A stretch of DNA of 33,758 nt from Candidatus Heimdallarchaeota archaeon (GCA_021399345.1 JAAFKI010000074.1:1-33758); one strand, 5' to 3'; shown: positions 23,843 to 32,788, counted from the first letter of the stretch. A program made the numbers and translations. Notes: a model not told the origin generated them from the letters alone.

Positions 23843-24124
23843 ATGGTTACTCGAGTACGTTTTTGTGCTAAGTGCGGAAGACCTGTTCCGGATAAAGCTA
23901 ACTATTGTTCAGATTGTACTGCTGATATAACTTCAGGTATTCAAGATCGATGTGATATTTGTGGTAAAAGTAAACATATGTCTCCACTTACATACAATAC
24001 TCGAATTAAGAAAGTTTATTGCAAGGACTGTTTGAATGTCTTTGTTGCAGGCCTTAGGAGTAAAGAAATTCCCCAGAGAGAGATAAATAAGATGCTGACT
24101 AAGGACTTTGTCCCAATTACCTAA
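23843..24124 (+). CDS. Small zinc-ribbon protein with two Zn sites
   Basis: This 93-residue protein holds four CxxC knuckles: FCAKCGRPV and YCSDCTAD make one zinc ribbon in the first 30 residues, and RCDICGKS with YCKDCLN make a second at about 36-62. A short helical tail follows (IPQREINKMLTK). Double zinc-ribbon proteins of this kind bind nucleic acids or protein complexes, but I do not recognise a named family. A TTTAAAATA box near 23811 lies about 27 nt before the ATG, which predicts a leaderless transcript. It is the first gene to the right of the candidate oriC, and its stop is only 15 nt from the convergent ABC permease gene. Confidence 0.8.
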   Translation: MVTRVRFCAKCGRPVPDKANYCSDCTADITSGIQDRCDICGKSKHMSPLTYNTRIKKVYCKDCLNVFVAGLRSKEIPQREINKMLTKDFVPIT

Positions 24125-24139
24125 TAAACATAAATTGGA

Positions 24140-25975
24140 CTATTTCTTGATTATTTTATTTTTGTAAAGTGAGTCATAAATTTGTTTTAATCCTTTTCTG
24201 CTTGCCATTGCTGCCCCCATATATCCTGCAAGTATAAACCAAACAATGATTCCAAATAGAAATGCTAGATAGTAACCCAATTTTGTGTATGGTACAAGGA
24301 AATATCTTGTTATTATTGATCCAAAGTAGCTTCCAAATATTATACCTGGGACTAATTGCAGTAATATTGAATTAACATTTATCTTTGAGATCTTCTTTTT
24401 CTCAATGCCTAGTTTATACAAGAGTTCGTAGTCTTTCTTGTAAGTTAAATAATACAGGAATGCAAACACAATAATTTGAAAGGTAAAAATACTAAACAGA
24501 ATTAATCCCAGTGTATCAAACATATATGAAAAGTTGTCATATTCTTTCATGTTTTCTTCTTTTATTTCTGAAATTTCTCTCATTGAATATCCATTTGTTT
24601 CCACTAGACTGGCTATTGTTGAATAAGTAGTTGAATTGATATCTTCTAGCAAGATTAGATTTGGCCCGTTAGATATGGATTCTGAATTTAATTTGCTTAA
24701 TGGTACATATACTGTAAAACCTGCTGCAAATACATCCAAAGCAACGCCACTTATACCATACCTGCTCGAATTTTCAGTTAGTTCTATTTTCTGCATTGTA
24801 CTGTTCTCAAAAATTAAATTATCTAGAGAGTCACCTATTACTACTTCACTTGAACTTGGTAAAGACCCCCAAAGCAACAACTCATCAAAAATATTTGCAT
24901 CTTGATATCCTATAACTGTGGCATAGAAGTTTCTATTTGACCCTACCTGTACATATCCTTCTGGTGTAACATCTAAGACAGCAACTTCCTGAACATCCAG
25001 TTTCGTAAGGAATAGTTTATTCGCATTAACACCTGTGCTATCTATATCATTTAGAAAACTTATGTCAAATGATCTATTCTTGAAGAAATTAATATCTTCT
25101 AGTTCGTTTATGTATGATTCATTAACATACTCTTGAGCACCAAAATTTGAGCTGTAAAAGTCTATTATTCCCTCTTGACCTACTACATAGGTACTGTCGT
25201 AAAAACTATTGTCTAGATGGTGATTGTACGTTTCTGCTATTGCAACAGGTCCCAGTGCGAAAGATATTGAGGAAAAAGCCAGAAAGAAACTGAATAGAAA
25301 ACTTGCCAGGATTTTTCCTGATCTAATATAATTCTTACTAGCCAACTTTCTTACTGCTTTAAATTTGTTTAATAACCCATCAAATTCGAAAATACTCTTA
25401 TAAGAACTCAGTTTACTGGATGAAACTTCGAAATTTTTCTCTTCAATGAATCTAATTATTGTGTAATGAGATTTCAAATAAGAAATAATAAGTATGGCTA
25501 TATTTGCTCCCAAAACTGGTATGAACTTGATATGATTAAAGAAGAAACTGAATTTGAATGAATAGAAAATTACCGCTAGTAAGATGAGAGCTAAGATTAT
25601 ACCTATTAATAGCATAATAATTGAGGTTAAAATTTGGTTAAATATGAAATAACTATATATCCACTTGTTCTTCCCCCCTACGTTTTTCATTATAGCAATA
25701 TCGTCCTTTTGACTCATGAACTTCAAATCTATTGATCTTGCTGTGACAACTGCTCCGATAACAATACTTACTACAATAAACAGAATACCCATTATGACAT
25801 AAGATTTGTAAAAAACACTGTTTACAGACCAGTTAAGAAAAGGTTTCACTATTGAGAATATGGCAATACTTATCGTTATTGCTGAATAAGTTATAATTTG
25901 GCTAATGAAAGAAAAAATTGATGCAAGAAATGATCTCTTAAAACCAATCCACGCAAATTTCATCTGACCTATCAT
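24140..25975 (-). CDS. ABC transporter permease, FtsX/MacB superfamily
   Basis: This membrane protein is 611 residues from ATG 25975; a TTG at 26005 and an ATG at 25963 are also possible. Counting from TTG 26005, hydrophobic segments lie near residues 25-50, 68-90, 115-150, 160-180 and 235-262. A large soluble domain follows at about 265-505 (many Asn/Ser, so probably outside the cell), then three helices at about 515-540, 560-585 and 590-612. This arrangement is closer to the BceB-like 10-helix FtsX permeases than to 4-helix MacB. Such exporters move or sense lipids, peptides or lipoproteins by mechanotransmission. The ATPase gene directly precedes it and ends close to or just inside its start, so the two form one transporter. 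The soluble domain has no motif I recognise. Confidence 0.88.
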   Translation of the reverse strand: MIGQMKFAWIGFKRSFLASIFSFISQIITYSAITISIAIFSIVKPFLNWSVNSVFYKSYVIMGILFIVVSIVIGAVVTARSIDLKFMSQKDDIAIMKNVGGKNKWIYSYFIFNQILTSIIMLLIGIILALILLAVIFYSFKFSFFFNHIKFIPVLGANIAILIISYLKSHYTIIRFIEEKNFEVSSSKLSSYKSIFEFDGLLNKFKAVRKLASKNYIRSGKILASFLFSFFLAFSSISFALGPVAIAETYNHHLDNSFYDSTYVVGQEGIIDFYSSNFGAQEYVNESYINELEDINFFKNRSFDISFLNDIDSTGVNANKLFLTKLDVQEVAVLDVTPEGYVQVGSNRNFYATVIGYQDANIFDELLLWGSLPSSSEVVIGDSLDNLIFENSTMQKIELTENSSRYGISGVALDVFAAGFTVYVPLSKLNSESISNGPNLILLEDINSTTYSTIASLVETNGYSMREISEIKEENMKEYDNFSYMFDTLGLILFSIFTFQIIVFAFLYYLTYKKDYELLYKLGIEKKKISKINVNSILLQLVPGIIFGSYFGSIITRYFLVPYTKLGYYLAFLFGIIVWFILAGYMGAAMASRKGLKQIYDSLYKNKIIKK

Positions 25976-25997
25976 AACATCAACTTCTGATACTTCC

Positions 25998-26789
25998 TTA
26001 TTCAATAGGATCCAGTAATGCTTCTTCTATGAATATGTCCTCTTTCCCTCTTTCTAGAGAATCTATTGGACGGTATTCAATTTCTTCACTTTTTCTTCTT
26101 TCTTCATGTTCTTCTTCTAGTTCAACTTTCTTCGATCCTACTTTATACACTAACGTTGCGATTTCATTCATCTTTTGATCATGAGAAGAAACAATAACTG
26201 TGATATCTGTTGTCAAAAATAGTTCTTTAACTAAATTACAGAGTTCATCTGCAGACTCTCTATCAAGATTTCCTGTTGGTTCATCTAAAATCAGTATATA
26301 TGGGTCGTTTGATAATGCTCTAGCAATGGCGACTCTTTTCTTTTCCCCCCCACTAAGTTGTACTGGAAAACTATCTTTTCTGTGGTCTATTCCAAGTTTT
26401 TCTAATAGTAAGTCAATTTTCTCTTCTTTACCTTCTACCTCATAACCACACAGTTCCTGAAAAAGTATAATATTTTCTTTTACTGTTAAAGTTGATACCA
26501 AGTTATTTTCTTGAAAAACTATACCTAGATAATTTGATCTAAAGTCTGACTTCTCCTTTTCCGGTATTAAATCAACATATAATCCTGCTACCTGAATTTC
26601 TCCTTCATCAGGGTTCAATAATCCGGTTAGCAAGTTAAGTAGAGTAGTCTTTCCACTTCCACTTGGACCATAAAAAAGCACTAATTCATTTCTATCAATT
26701 TCTAAATTTATCTTTTCGAAGATTACTATTTCTTCCCAGAACAATTGAAATTTCTTTGAAACATCACTGAATTTCACAATTTGATCCAT
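25998..26789 (-). CDS. ABC transporter ATPase, LolD/MacB type
   Basis: About 263 residues from ATG 26789; the ORF can open at TTG 26798. Numbering from the TTG, Walker A is GPSGSGKT (44-51), the signature is LSGGEKKRVA (148-157), Walker B is YILILDEPTGNLD (167-179), and the switch His sits in VIVSSHDQ. The sequence before the signature and the D-loop match the LolD/MacB/FtsE group that pairs with FtsX-type permeases. An acidic C-terminal tail of about 35 residues is extra to the family core. The gene precedes the permease on the same strand. TATA-like sequence 25-35 nt upstream of ATG 26789 predicts a nearly leaderless message. Confidence 0.93.
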   Translation of the reverse strand: MDQIVKFSDVSKKFQLFWEEIVIFEKINLEIDRNELVLFYGPSGSGKTTLLNLLTGLLNPDEGEIQVAGLYVDLIPEKEKSDFRSNYLGIVFQENNLVSTLTVKENIILFQELCGYEVEGKEEKIDLLLEKLGIDHRKDSFPVQLSGGEKKRVAIARALSNDPYILILDEPTGNLDRESADELCNLVKELFLTTDITVIVSSHDQKMNEIATLVYKVGSKKVELEEEHEERRKSEEIEYRPIDSLERGKEDIFIEEALLDPIE

Positions 26790-26870
26790 ATGAAGCAACC
26801 ACTTCTAATTCATCGTTAAACCTTTATGAAGATATTTATTTCAAGTAAAAGGGCTAAGAAATAAAATGAT

Positions 26871-26944
26871 AGCGAAGTTTCGAAGTGAGACTTTCATCCA
26901 AGGCTATATGCCATAAGTCTAGTCCCACACGAGAAAACTTCGCT
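26871..26944. other. 74-nt foldable element between pilin-like and ABC genes
   Basis: Outer arms AGCGAAGTTT (26871-26880) and AAACTTCGCT (26935-26944) are perfectly complementary. Inside them GTGAGACT and AGTCCCAC can pair with one mismatch, and the apex GGC-TATAT-GCC forms a small hairpin, so the whole segment can fold into one long stem. It lies after the pilin-like gene and before the ABC operon, all on the minus strand. It may be a small RNA, a leader element or a processing hairpin. No tRNA, known riboswitch or H/ACA signature was found. Confidence 0.55.
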
Positions 26945-27020
26945 GATATACTGTAGTTGTTATTCAATATAAATACATCTTTGAGATATACAAAAGGAAG
27001 TTTGTATGATGTTATTACAA

Positions 27021-27833
27021 TCATACTGTACTAAAATCTATGTTAATATGGATTACATTCAGAGTTAGATGAAATGTTTCAGGAGCAATAGGATAAAAAA
27101 TATTTTGAGAAAAATCACTAGTTGAAGCAGTCATACTTAAGTCGTCACTCCTCCACCCTAAATCATATATTTCCGTTATTTGGCTCTCTTTTGTAATCAT
27201 AACTTTGCCTGCTGTGTTAATTATGGGGAAATATTCTCCTTGTCCTTCAGCTGTTCTAGTAGTTTTCAAGTTAACAATCATAAAATTAATCTCAACTTCG
27301 GTATCTGATACCTTTTCAATATTTACGTAAGTACTGTAGAATAATTTCAAAACCTTATATCCATCGAATGATTGATGGGCAATATTTGTGATTTGTGTGG
27401 TTCTATTAATAGAATAAACAAGTAACAAGGGACTTCCAAAATCATAAATTAGACCCCCAGATCCTTTGAAATTTCCTTCGATTCTGTAAAGAACTTCTCC
27501 TGAAGAGTATGAATAATTTAGAAGATTGTCCCCACCTGAAGTAATTATTAATGAATTTTCTCGATCTTCTGTCAAATCTAAGATTCCACTATCTAAGTTG
27601 TATCTAACTACACTTGATGAGTTATCGGGAGCTGAAATTAATCTTTTAATTTCAGAATCAAATGAGAGAAAAGAATTTGTTGCTGTAATCATATCGCTTT
27701 CTGTTTGAAATCTTTCTAGAGAAGGAACTATTTGTGAAAAGGCTAGCCCTAAAGCACTTACCATTACAGTGAAAATAACCAGCGTAGATATAATGTTTGA
27801 TACTCCTCGCTTTGATCTGACAAGTTTTTTCAT
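27021..27833 (-). CDS. Type IV pilin-like (class III signal peptide) surface protein
   Basis: A 270-residue protein. The N-terminus is MKKLVRSKRG followed by VSNIISTLVIFTVMVSALGLAFS, the archaeal type IV pilin signal: a basic leader, a probable prepilin peptidase cut after Gly10 and a hydrophobic helix. The remaining 235 residues are beta-rich with many Ser, Asn and Thr, as in secreted or pseudopilin-like archaeal proteins, and I see no further known domain. No pilus ATPase, TadC-like platform or PibD peptidase is in the window, so assembly partners are elsewhere. The 63-nt gap to the upstream coiled-coil gene leaves co-transcription open. Confidence 0.8.
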   Translation of the reverse strand: MKKLVRSKRGVSNIISTLVIFTVMVSALGLAFSQIVPSLERFQTESDMITATNSFLSFDSEIKRLISAPDNSSSVVRYNLDSGILDLTEDRENSLIITSGGDNLLNYSYSSGEVLYRIEGNFKGSGGLIYDFGSPLLLVYSINRTTQITNIAHQSFDGYKVLKLFYSTYVNIEKVSDTEVEINFMIVNLKTTRTAEGQGEYFPIINTAGKVMITKESQITEIYDLGWRSDDLSMTASTSDFSQNIFYPIAPETFHLTLNVIHINIDFSTV

Positions 27834-27896
27834 GTAAGAATAGTTTATTTCTTAGTCTTATTTAATTTTATGGAACTTCTCAATGAAATAATTTCT

Positions 27897-28430
27897 TCAT
27901 TTTTCTTGTTCAGACATAGTTAATGTTACCTTATCCTCTTCTATTTCAACTAGGGAGTTATCAGCTAAAATTGGCATAATTCTGTTTTTCAAGGTAACTG
28001 CTGGAATTGTAGTTTCCTTATGAAGCTTCTTGAAAGTTGATTTGTGATTTGGTGATGATGCTAATGCTACAAGAACATCAATATTTTCTTTTTGGCTTGG
28101 AATCCACTTTGATATTACCTTAATCGTGAATATGTACCCTTCCTGTTTAAGTTCTGATTTTTTGATTTGATTCTCTAATGAATCACACTTATCTTCTAGT
28201 GGTTTGAGTTCATCAACTCTCTTTTGTAACTCTATACTTCTTTCTTTGAATATGTCTAATTCATTAGTTAACTCTTTGACTTGAGAATGAATAGATGACA
28301 AATTCTCTTCTGAATCTTGTATCATTAGAAGCTTTTCTTTCAGTTCATCTATTTGATCTTCTGTTCTTCTTGATTCTGAGTCAACAATTTGGTCAATTCT
28401 TTTTAGTAACTCTCTAATTTCTTCAAACAT
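27897..28430 (-). CDS. Coiled-coil protein with C-terminal winged-helix-like domain
   Basis: About 177 residues from ATG 28430. A reading from TTG 28472 adds 14 residues, but a TTTTTTATTT box near 28456 predicts transcription starting on the ATG, so that start is preferred. Counting from ATG 28430, residues about 1-95 form a long heptad coiled coil (EEIRELLKRIDQIVDSES through LENQIKKSELKQ). The last 75 residues look like a winged helix (ENIDVLVALASSPNHKSTFKKLHKETTIPAVTLKNRIMPILADNSLVEIEEDKVTL). This suggests a dimeric DNA-binding regulator, but the family is not recognised. It lies between the TGT-like gene and the pilin-like gene on the same strand. Confidence 0.7.
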   Translation of the reverse strand: MFEEIRELLKRIDQIVDSESRRTEDQIDELKEKLLMIQDSEENLSSIHSQVKELTNELDIFKERSIELQKRVDELKPLEDKCDSLENQIKKSELKQEGYIFTIKVISKWIPSQKENIDVLVALASSPNHKSTFKKLHKETTIPAVTLKNRIMPILADNSLVEIEEDKVTLTMSEQEK

Positions 28431-28572
28431 TAATTCATGTGGAAATATTTGAAATAAAAAACTTATTGACAAAGAATATCCTGTATTAAACTAGAATTAT
28501 AGATGTATTATATTTGTAATATTTCTCTTTATATTTCTCTCCGGATTCCATGCTAAACTTTCCATAGTGACT

Positions 28573-29508
28573 TTAGAAGCATTTTACATTATCACAGTAG
28601 TTTTTTATTGCTATAATATTGTGAAGAAACAATTTTTCTATAATTGACCTTCCAGGATACTCATAATTTTCTAATCTCAATGATCTTAATCTGTCACAAA
28701 AGTAGCAGTCACATTTAGTTAAAACCTCATCACTAAATCTATGTTTAACAAGATTTTCATCAATAAAGTACAATTCAGAAGTTAAAGCTCTTACAATTGT
28801 ACTATCAAACGAATCAATATTAGCACATCTTCCATAACATTTGATTTGATTAAGGTTCACTATCCCAAAAGCATGTAAGAAATTTTCCTTTGTAATTTGT
28901 CTAGAATATTTTATTGTTTCACAATACAGATTGTTTCTTCTTTTAATTGGTATGAGTCCTCCTCGAGCAAAAATGGTTATCCCATGATTTTTTTCAAAAT
29001 CATATATATTATCCATTGTTTCACTTGTTAATCCTTGGATTACTCCTATTACCTTGCTCTTTGGAAAACGGTCTAGAGTTTTAATTACATTTTCCTTCAT
29101 ATTTTCTATTTTCTTTTTTACTATACTATCAGAATCCATTGGTAGGATAATCTCATCAGGGACAACTAGTAAATCAGGATCCATTAATTCATATCCTTCA
29201 AGAACATCATTAACTGGCAAAGTGATTTTGGAGTAGTCTTGATTAAATGATTTTCCCTTATAAAGTTTAAACCATTCCAGCATGAATATTCCTGTATCAG
29301 CAAAAATTTTTGTTTTTTTTGGGAAACCATTTTCTCTCATTAATTCTTTTAATGTCATAGATTTGCTATGCAAATCATATATGATACTATCATTTCTTAA
29401 CAGGTCATAAGCTGTTAATAATATTGATTCAGTGTAATCCCATTCTATGAAAATTGGATCCCAAAACACTGGATTTGATAATAGATAGTGCTTTGGGACA
29501 AATTTCAT
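28573..29508 (-). CDS. Divergent TGT-family guanine transglycosylase (TgtA paralogue; DpdA-like possible)
   Basis: This 311-residue protein is much shorter than TgtA but keeps all key parts of the TGT fold: the acid/base Asp71 in IFADTGIF (DSGxF in TgtA), the substrate loop VIGVIQG, HAFGIV, the nucleophile Asp235 in DSFDSTIV, and the zinc ligands Cys266, Cys268, Cys271 and His296 (KCDCYFC...FLHN). It has no C1 or PUA domain. TGT enzymes exchange guanine for 7-deazaguanines in tRNA, and DpdA relatives do so in DNA. With a complete TgtA 16 kb away, this copy probably has another substrate. No dpdB/dpdC-like restriction genes are adjacent, so a DNA role is only a possibility. ATG 29508, with a TATTTAATA box about 26 nt upstream of the predicted start site. 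Confidence 0.8.
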   Translation of the reverse strand: MKFVPKHYLLSNPVFWDPIFIEWDYTESILLTAYDLLRNDSIIYDLHSKSMTLKELMRENGFPKKTKIFADTGIFMLEWFKLYKGKSFNQDYSKITLPVNDVLEGYELMDPDLLVVPDEIILPMDSDSIVKKKIENMKENVIKTLDRFPKSKVIGVIQGLTSETMDNIYDFEKNHGITIFARGGLIPIKRRNNLYCETIKYSRQITKENFLHAFGIVNLNQIKCYGRCANIDSFDSTIVRALTSELYFIDENLVKHRFSDEVLTKCDCYFCDRLRSLRLENYEYPGRSIIEKLFLHNIIAIKNYCDNVKCF

Positions 29509-29916
29509 AACATCTCACACAGACAGTTAAACCTATTTAATACAGATTATGTATTGAATAATACTGCCTAATTGAATATTTAAAGTTGAGAAAATACATC
29601 TTCATCCTTTTTTATCTAGGTATTTACTTATGGTTTGTTTAACTATTTTTTTTATCTTTCCTAGAAAAATATTATTAAGCTGAAAATCCGTTGATAGAAT
29701 ATCCCTTTGTAAAACTCCCGACAAAAAATTTATCTAACTTAGAATGTCGAAATTAAGCGATTACAGAATGAAATTTAACGTTTTTTGTCGTTTTTTGTCG
29801 GTGTAAAGCGTACTTTTCGATAGTTCAGCTGTTTAAGCTGAAAATAATGGTTTAAAAGCTAGTTTTTACTGTATCTAGAATAAAATACAATGAAGAAAAA
29901 CTATTGAAAAAATACT
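29509..29916. other. Intergenic region with inverted and direct repeats
   Basis: This 408-base stretch has no gene. CCGACAAAAAA at 29718-29728 is complementary to TTTTTTGTCGG near 29790-29800, with a further direct copy of TTTTTTGTCG just before. TTAAGCTGAAAAT occurs at 29675-29687 and 29833-29845. TTCAGCT-GTTTA-AGCTGAA forms a 7-bp hairpin at 29824-29842. The left 40 bases are the promoter of the TGT-like gene. T-rich tracts at 29645-29655 may end the minus-strand transcript from 29917. The purpose of the repeats is unknown. Confidence 0.6.
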
Positions 29917-30132
29917 CTATCTTCTAATCATTTTGTATATTGAATAAGCTATTCCGAGTCCAAGTAAACCAATAGCTGAGTATACAATAGCCGAATAGTT
30001 CACTAAAAGTCCTTTGGCTAAAAGTAGAATCAAAAAGGCAATCGTAGGTATTCCAATAACACAATTGAGAATAGCAAATTTACTGATTTTCTTTTTCTCT
30101 CTTTCATCTTCGTGAACATAGCTTAGAGTCAA
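29917..30132 (-). CDS. Small two-helix membrane protein
   Basis: This 71-residue protein has a charged N-terminus (EDEREKKKISK) and two hydrophobic segments (about 22-42 and 45-64), ending in a basic YKMIRR. No family is recognised. The only start in reach is TTG at 30132, since no ATG or GTG precedes the first helix. It follows the PEPCK gene by 68 nt on the same strand and may be read from that transcript. The clear amphipathic layout and lack of an overlapping gene make it likely real. Confidence 0.55.
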   Translation of the reverse strand: MTLSYVHEDEREKKKISKFAILNCVIGIPTIAFLILLLAKGLLVNYSAIVYSAIGLLGLGIAYSIYKMIRR

Positions 30133-30200
30133 TTATATCAGTATTGTATCTCTTTTATCTTATATATTCCCCACAATTGTTTTACTCTTTGCTTGCTGGA

Positions 30201-32099
30201 TCAACCTTGGAAAAGAAATGGAGATATAACTTCTGTTCCATACTTTTCCTTGGCTTCTAATAATCTTTGTCGTTGGTTTTCTAATTCATTAAAGAATTCT
30301 TCGGGAACATCTTTTTCATTTTTGAATATTGTGTCTATTCTTTCAATTTTATCTAAGAACTTCTGAATTCTGATGGAGAATTCTGCTACATATCTTTCCT
30401 TAACATAATCAAAATCAAAAGCTTCTTTGAATAAGGCTTTAATGTCCTCATATTCAGGAATATGACCTATTGGCGTTTCTATTGCAGAACATTCTCCGTG
30501 AACTCTCTTTTCTGCCCAAAGCAGCCATATTTTTTTATCAAGAATTTCATCATAGTATCGTCCCTTTTTATCCTTAAGGAAATAGTTTGTTGAGAATATT
30601 TTTGGAACCTTACTTTGTGCAATTCGTCTTCCAAAATTTAGATGTGCTTCAAGATACTCTCCTAGTGGAACTACTATGAAATCAAGATTAGCCATTGGTT
30701 GATGTTTTCTGACACCTGCTTTCCCCAAAGTTGCAGTTGTTGTTTCAGATTCTACAGAAGCACCGATATAAACACCATGCTCCCAACTGAATGATTCATA
30801 AACTGGAACGGATGTATCGCTGTCTCTTCCTCCATAAATAATCGCTGAAACCTCTACTCCATTAGGATCATGTAATGTTTCATCAACATTTTCTAATTCC
30901 TCTAATCTTATTGTATAACGAGCATTTGGGTGAGAAAACTTTAATTCCTTTCCTTCCTTATTACAACAGAAACCTTCATGCCATTCGCCAAGCTTAGACG
31001 AAGTCCAGTTCATTCCAGATTCTGGAATAGTTACTTGTTTACCCATACCTAACCAGTATGATTTTCCTTCTGAAACCAATATGTTAGAAAAAATAGTTTC
31101 TCTTGGTGTCATTAAGCTGTTATAGATAACTGGATCATCTTTTGGACTAACATCCTTGATGATTCCAAAAATCCCTCTTTCTATATTAACAGCCCTAACC
31201 TCACCACTTTCATAGATTCTAAGATAAGCAATGTCATCTCCAATAATAGTGTTTCCTGGAACCATTGCTGTGCTTGTTTTTCCACATGCGCTTGGAAAAG
31301 CTCCAAGGAAGTAAGTTTTTCTGCTTTTATCTAATGGCCAGATGGCGCTAATGAACATATGTTCAGTTAACCAGTCCTCATGAATTGCTTTGTTTATAGC
31401 TAAGCGAAGTGCAAGTTTTTTCAAACCTAAACTGTTTCCAGCATATTGATTGTTGACTGATAGAACCCGATTTTCTTGTAAATCAATATATATGCGTCTA
31501 TCATCAACATTTTTTGTTACATATTTATCAGTTAACTCTCCTGCTGAGTGAATGAAATAGAAAAAGTCTTCAGAGTCTTCTAATCTTTTAAATTCTTCAT
31601 AACCTTGTCTATATAGTAAATCTTCAGAATGAGCTACGTAAGCTGAATCTGTAATTTGCAAAGCGCAGAGAGAAAATCTTGACTTTGTTGGACCTAGACT
31701 GAAGAATCTAATAATAGCAATCTTTTCTTCCATCACTCCGTCCATAATTTCTAAAACTTCTTTTAGTCCTTCGTCACGATCAATTGTATTGATATGTTTG
31801 CCATATTTTTCCTTCTCTCCTGCAGGCACTAAAAGTCGTGTGTTTTTTTTATCACGAGCTTGATCATAATAACCATCAAAATGTACTGTTTGTCCTTCTA
31901 GACCTAATTCTATTTCTTCTTTATTGTCAATCGCTAATTGACGTACAAAAGCAATATCCTCTAGTGAATCATCTATAACTTTAGCTTTAGCAGGTTTACA
32001 GAGAGTAAGATACTCTTCAATAACTCTTTCAACCTTAGGATTTTCTAAAGCTTTAAGCTTTTTCAAATCCTCTTTATCTATCCACTTTTCAAGACTCAT
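30201..32099 (-). CDS. pckG: GTP-dependent phosphoenolpyruvate carboxykinase
   Basis: About 632 residues. The enzyme interconverts oxaloacetate plus GTP with phosphoenolpyruvate, CO2 and GDP, the first step of gluconeogenesis. The family's kinase loop FPSACGKTSTAM lies at about 268-279 with the reactive Cys, followed by the metal-site stretch GDDIAYLRI. Other conserved blocks include GGRDSDTSVPVYESFSWEHGV, MANLDFIVVPL and a PKIFSTNYFLKD region near the C-terminus. ATG 32099 is chosen over the in-frame ATG 32111. An ACTATATAG box centred near 32126 predicts transcription at 32099, and a GGAG purine block at 32112 would fit a start at 32099 but not at 32111. The pyrophosphatase gene is next upstream. 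Confidence 0.97.
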   Translation of the reverse strand: MSLEKWIDKEDLKKLKALENPKVERVIEEYLTLCKPAKAKVIDDSLEDIAFVRQLAIDNKEEIELGLEGQTVHFDGYYDQARDKKNTRLLVPAGEKEKYGKHINTIDRDEGLKEVLEIMDGVMEEKIAIIRFFSLGPTKSRFSLCALQITDSAYVAHSEDLLYRQGYEEFKRLEDSEDFFYFIHSAGELTDKYVTKNVDDRRIYIDLQENRVLSVNNQYAGNSLGLKKLALRLAINKAIHEDWLTEHMFISAIWPLDKSRKTYFLGAFPSACGKTSTAMVPGNTIIGDDIAYLRIYESGEVRAVNIERGIFGIIKDVSPKDDPVIYNSLMTPRETIFSNILVSEGKSYWLGMGKQVTIPESGMNWTSSKLGEWHEGFCCNKEGKELKFSHPNARYTIRLEELENVDETLHDPNGVEVSAIIYGGRDSDTSVPVYESFSWEHGVYIGASVESETTTATLGKAGVRKHQPMANLDFIVVPLGEYLEAHLNFGRRIAQSKVPKIFSTNYFLKDKKGRYYDEILDKKIWLLWAEKRVHGECSAIETPIGHIPEYEDIKALFKEAFDFDYVKERYVAEFSIRIQKFLDKIERIDTIFKNEKDVPEEFFNELENQRQRLLEAKEKYGTEVISPFLFQG

Positions 32100-32242
32100 T
32101 TTACAGTCCATCTCCTTTAAAACTATATAGTTTCCAAATTACCTTCAAATGACTTATAGTTATAATTATTCCGTTATGACAACGAAAGTCAATTAGAAAT
32201 AAGTAATATTCTTTCAGAAATTTAAGGTGTAAAAAAAATGAA

Positions 32243-32788
32243 TTATTTATCTTCAAATAATTCTTTGTACAATTTCATCGAATGGCTTATTGTCTTAAAT
32301 GCTTCTTCTTTTGAATCCCATCCAACAACTTCAACCTTTTTTCCATGTTCCAATCCTTTATAGGTTTTGAAGAATTCAGCAATTTCGTTCAGGGTATGGG
32401 GGTATACATCATCTAAACAATAGACTCCATGGAAGAAAGGATCCTTGGAAGCAACAGCTAAAATTTTGTCGTCGTGTCCTTTCTCATCTTTCATTCGTAT
32501 AATACCTATAGGTCGAGAAGTAAGAACACATCCAGTAAATGTGGGTTCAGAGATTAGTACTAGAATATCTAAAGCATCTCCATCCTCAAAGTATGTTTGT
32601 GGTATTAATCCGTAATCACCGGGAAAATGAACAGCTGAATGTAGCACACGATCTAAATATAGAATGCCATCCTTCCCTAATTCGTACTTGTTTCTGTTAT
32701 TCTTAGGATTTTCAATAATTGCATATACTTCTTCAGGGGGATTGGGTCCTGTTTCAATTTTATGCCAGAGAGAATCATTCTTCATCAT
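32243..32788 (-). CDS. ppa: Inorganic pyrophosphatase, family I
   Basis: This 181-residue soluble enzyme hydrolyses pyrophosphate to phosphate and drives biosynthetic reactions. The signature DGDALDILVL holds three metal-binding aspartates (Asp69, Asp71, Asp74 region), with the conserved preceding YGLIPQTYFEDG. KYELGKDGILYLDRVLHSAVHFPGDYG carries the substrate-binding Lys, Glu and Tyr. Length is normal for the archaeal and bacterial hexameric type. The start is ATG 32788 or the adjacent ATG 32785. It is upstream of PEPCK on the same strand, but a 143-nt gap with a TATA box before PEPCK argues for separate promoters. Confidence 0.97.
   Translation of the reverse strand: MMKNDSLWHKIETGPNPPEEVYAIIENPKNNRNKYELGKDGILYLDRVLHSAVHFPGDYGLIPQTYFEDGDALDILVLISEPTFTGCVLTSRPIGIIRMKDEKGHDDKILAVASKDPFFHGVYCLDDVYPHTLNEIAEFFKTYKGLEHGKKVEVVGWDSKEEAFKTISHSMKLYKELFEDK

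Noticed and set aside
26871..26944. tRNA or H/ACA RNA
   Set aside because: No T-arm GTTCRA motif, no 7-bp acceptor geometry, no clear kink-turn or ACA tail.
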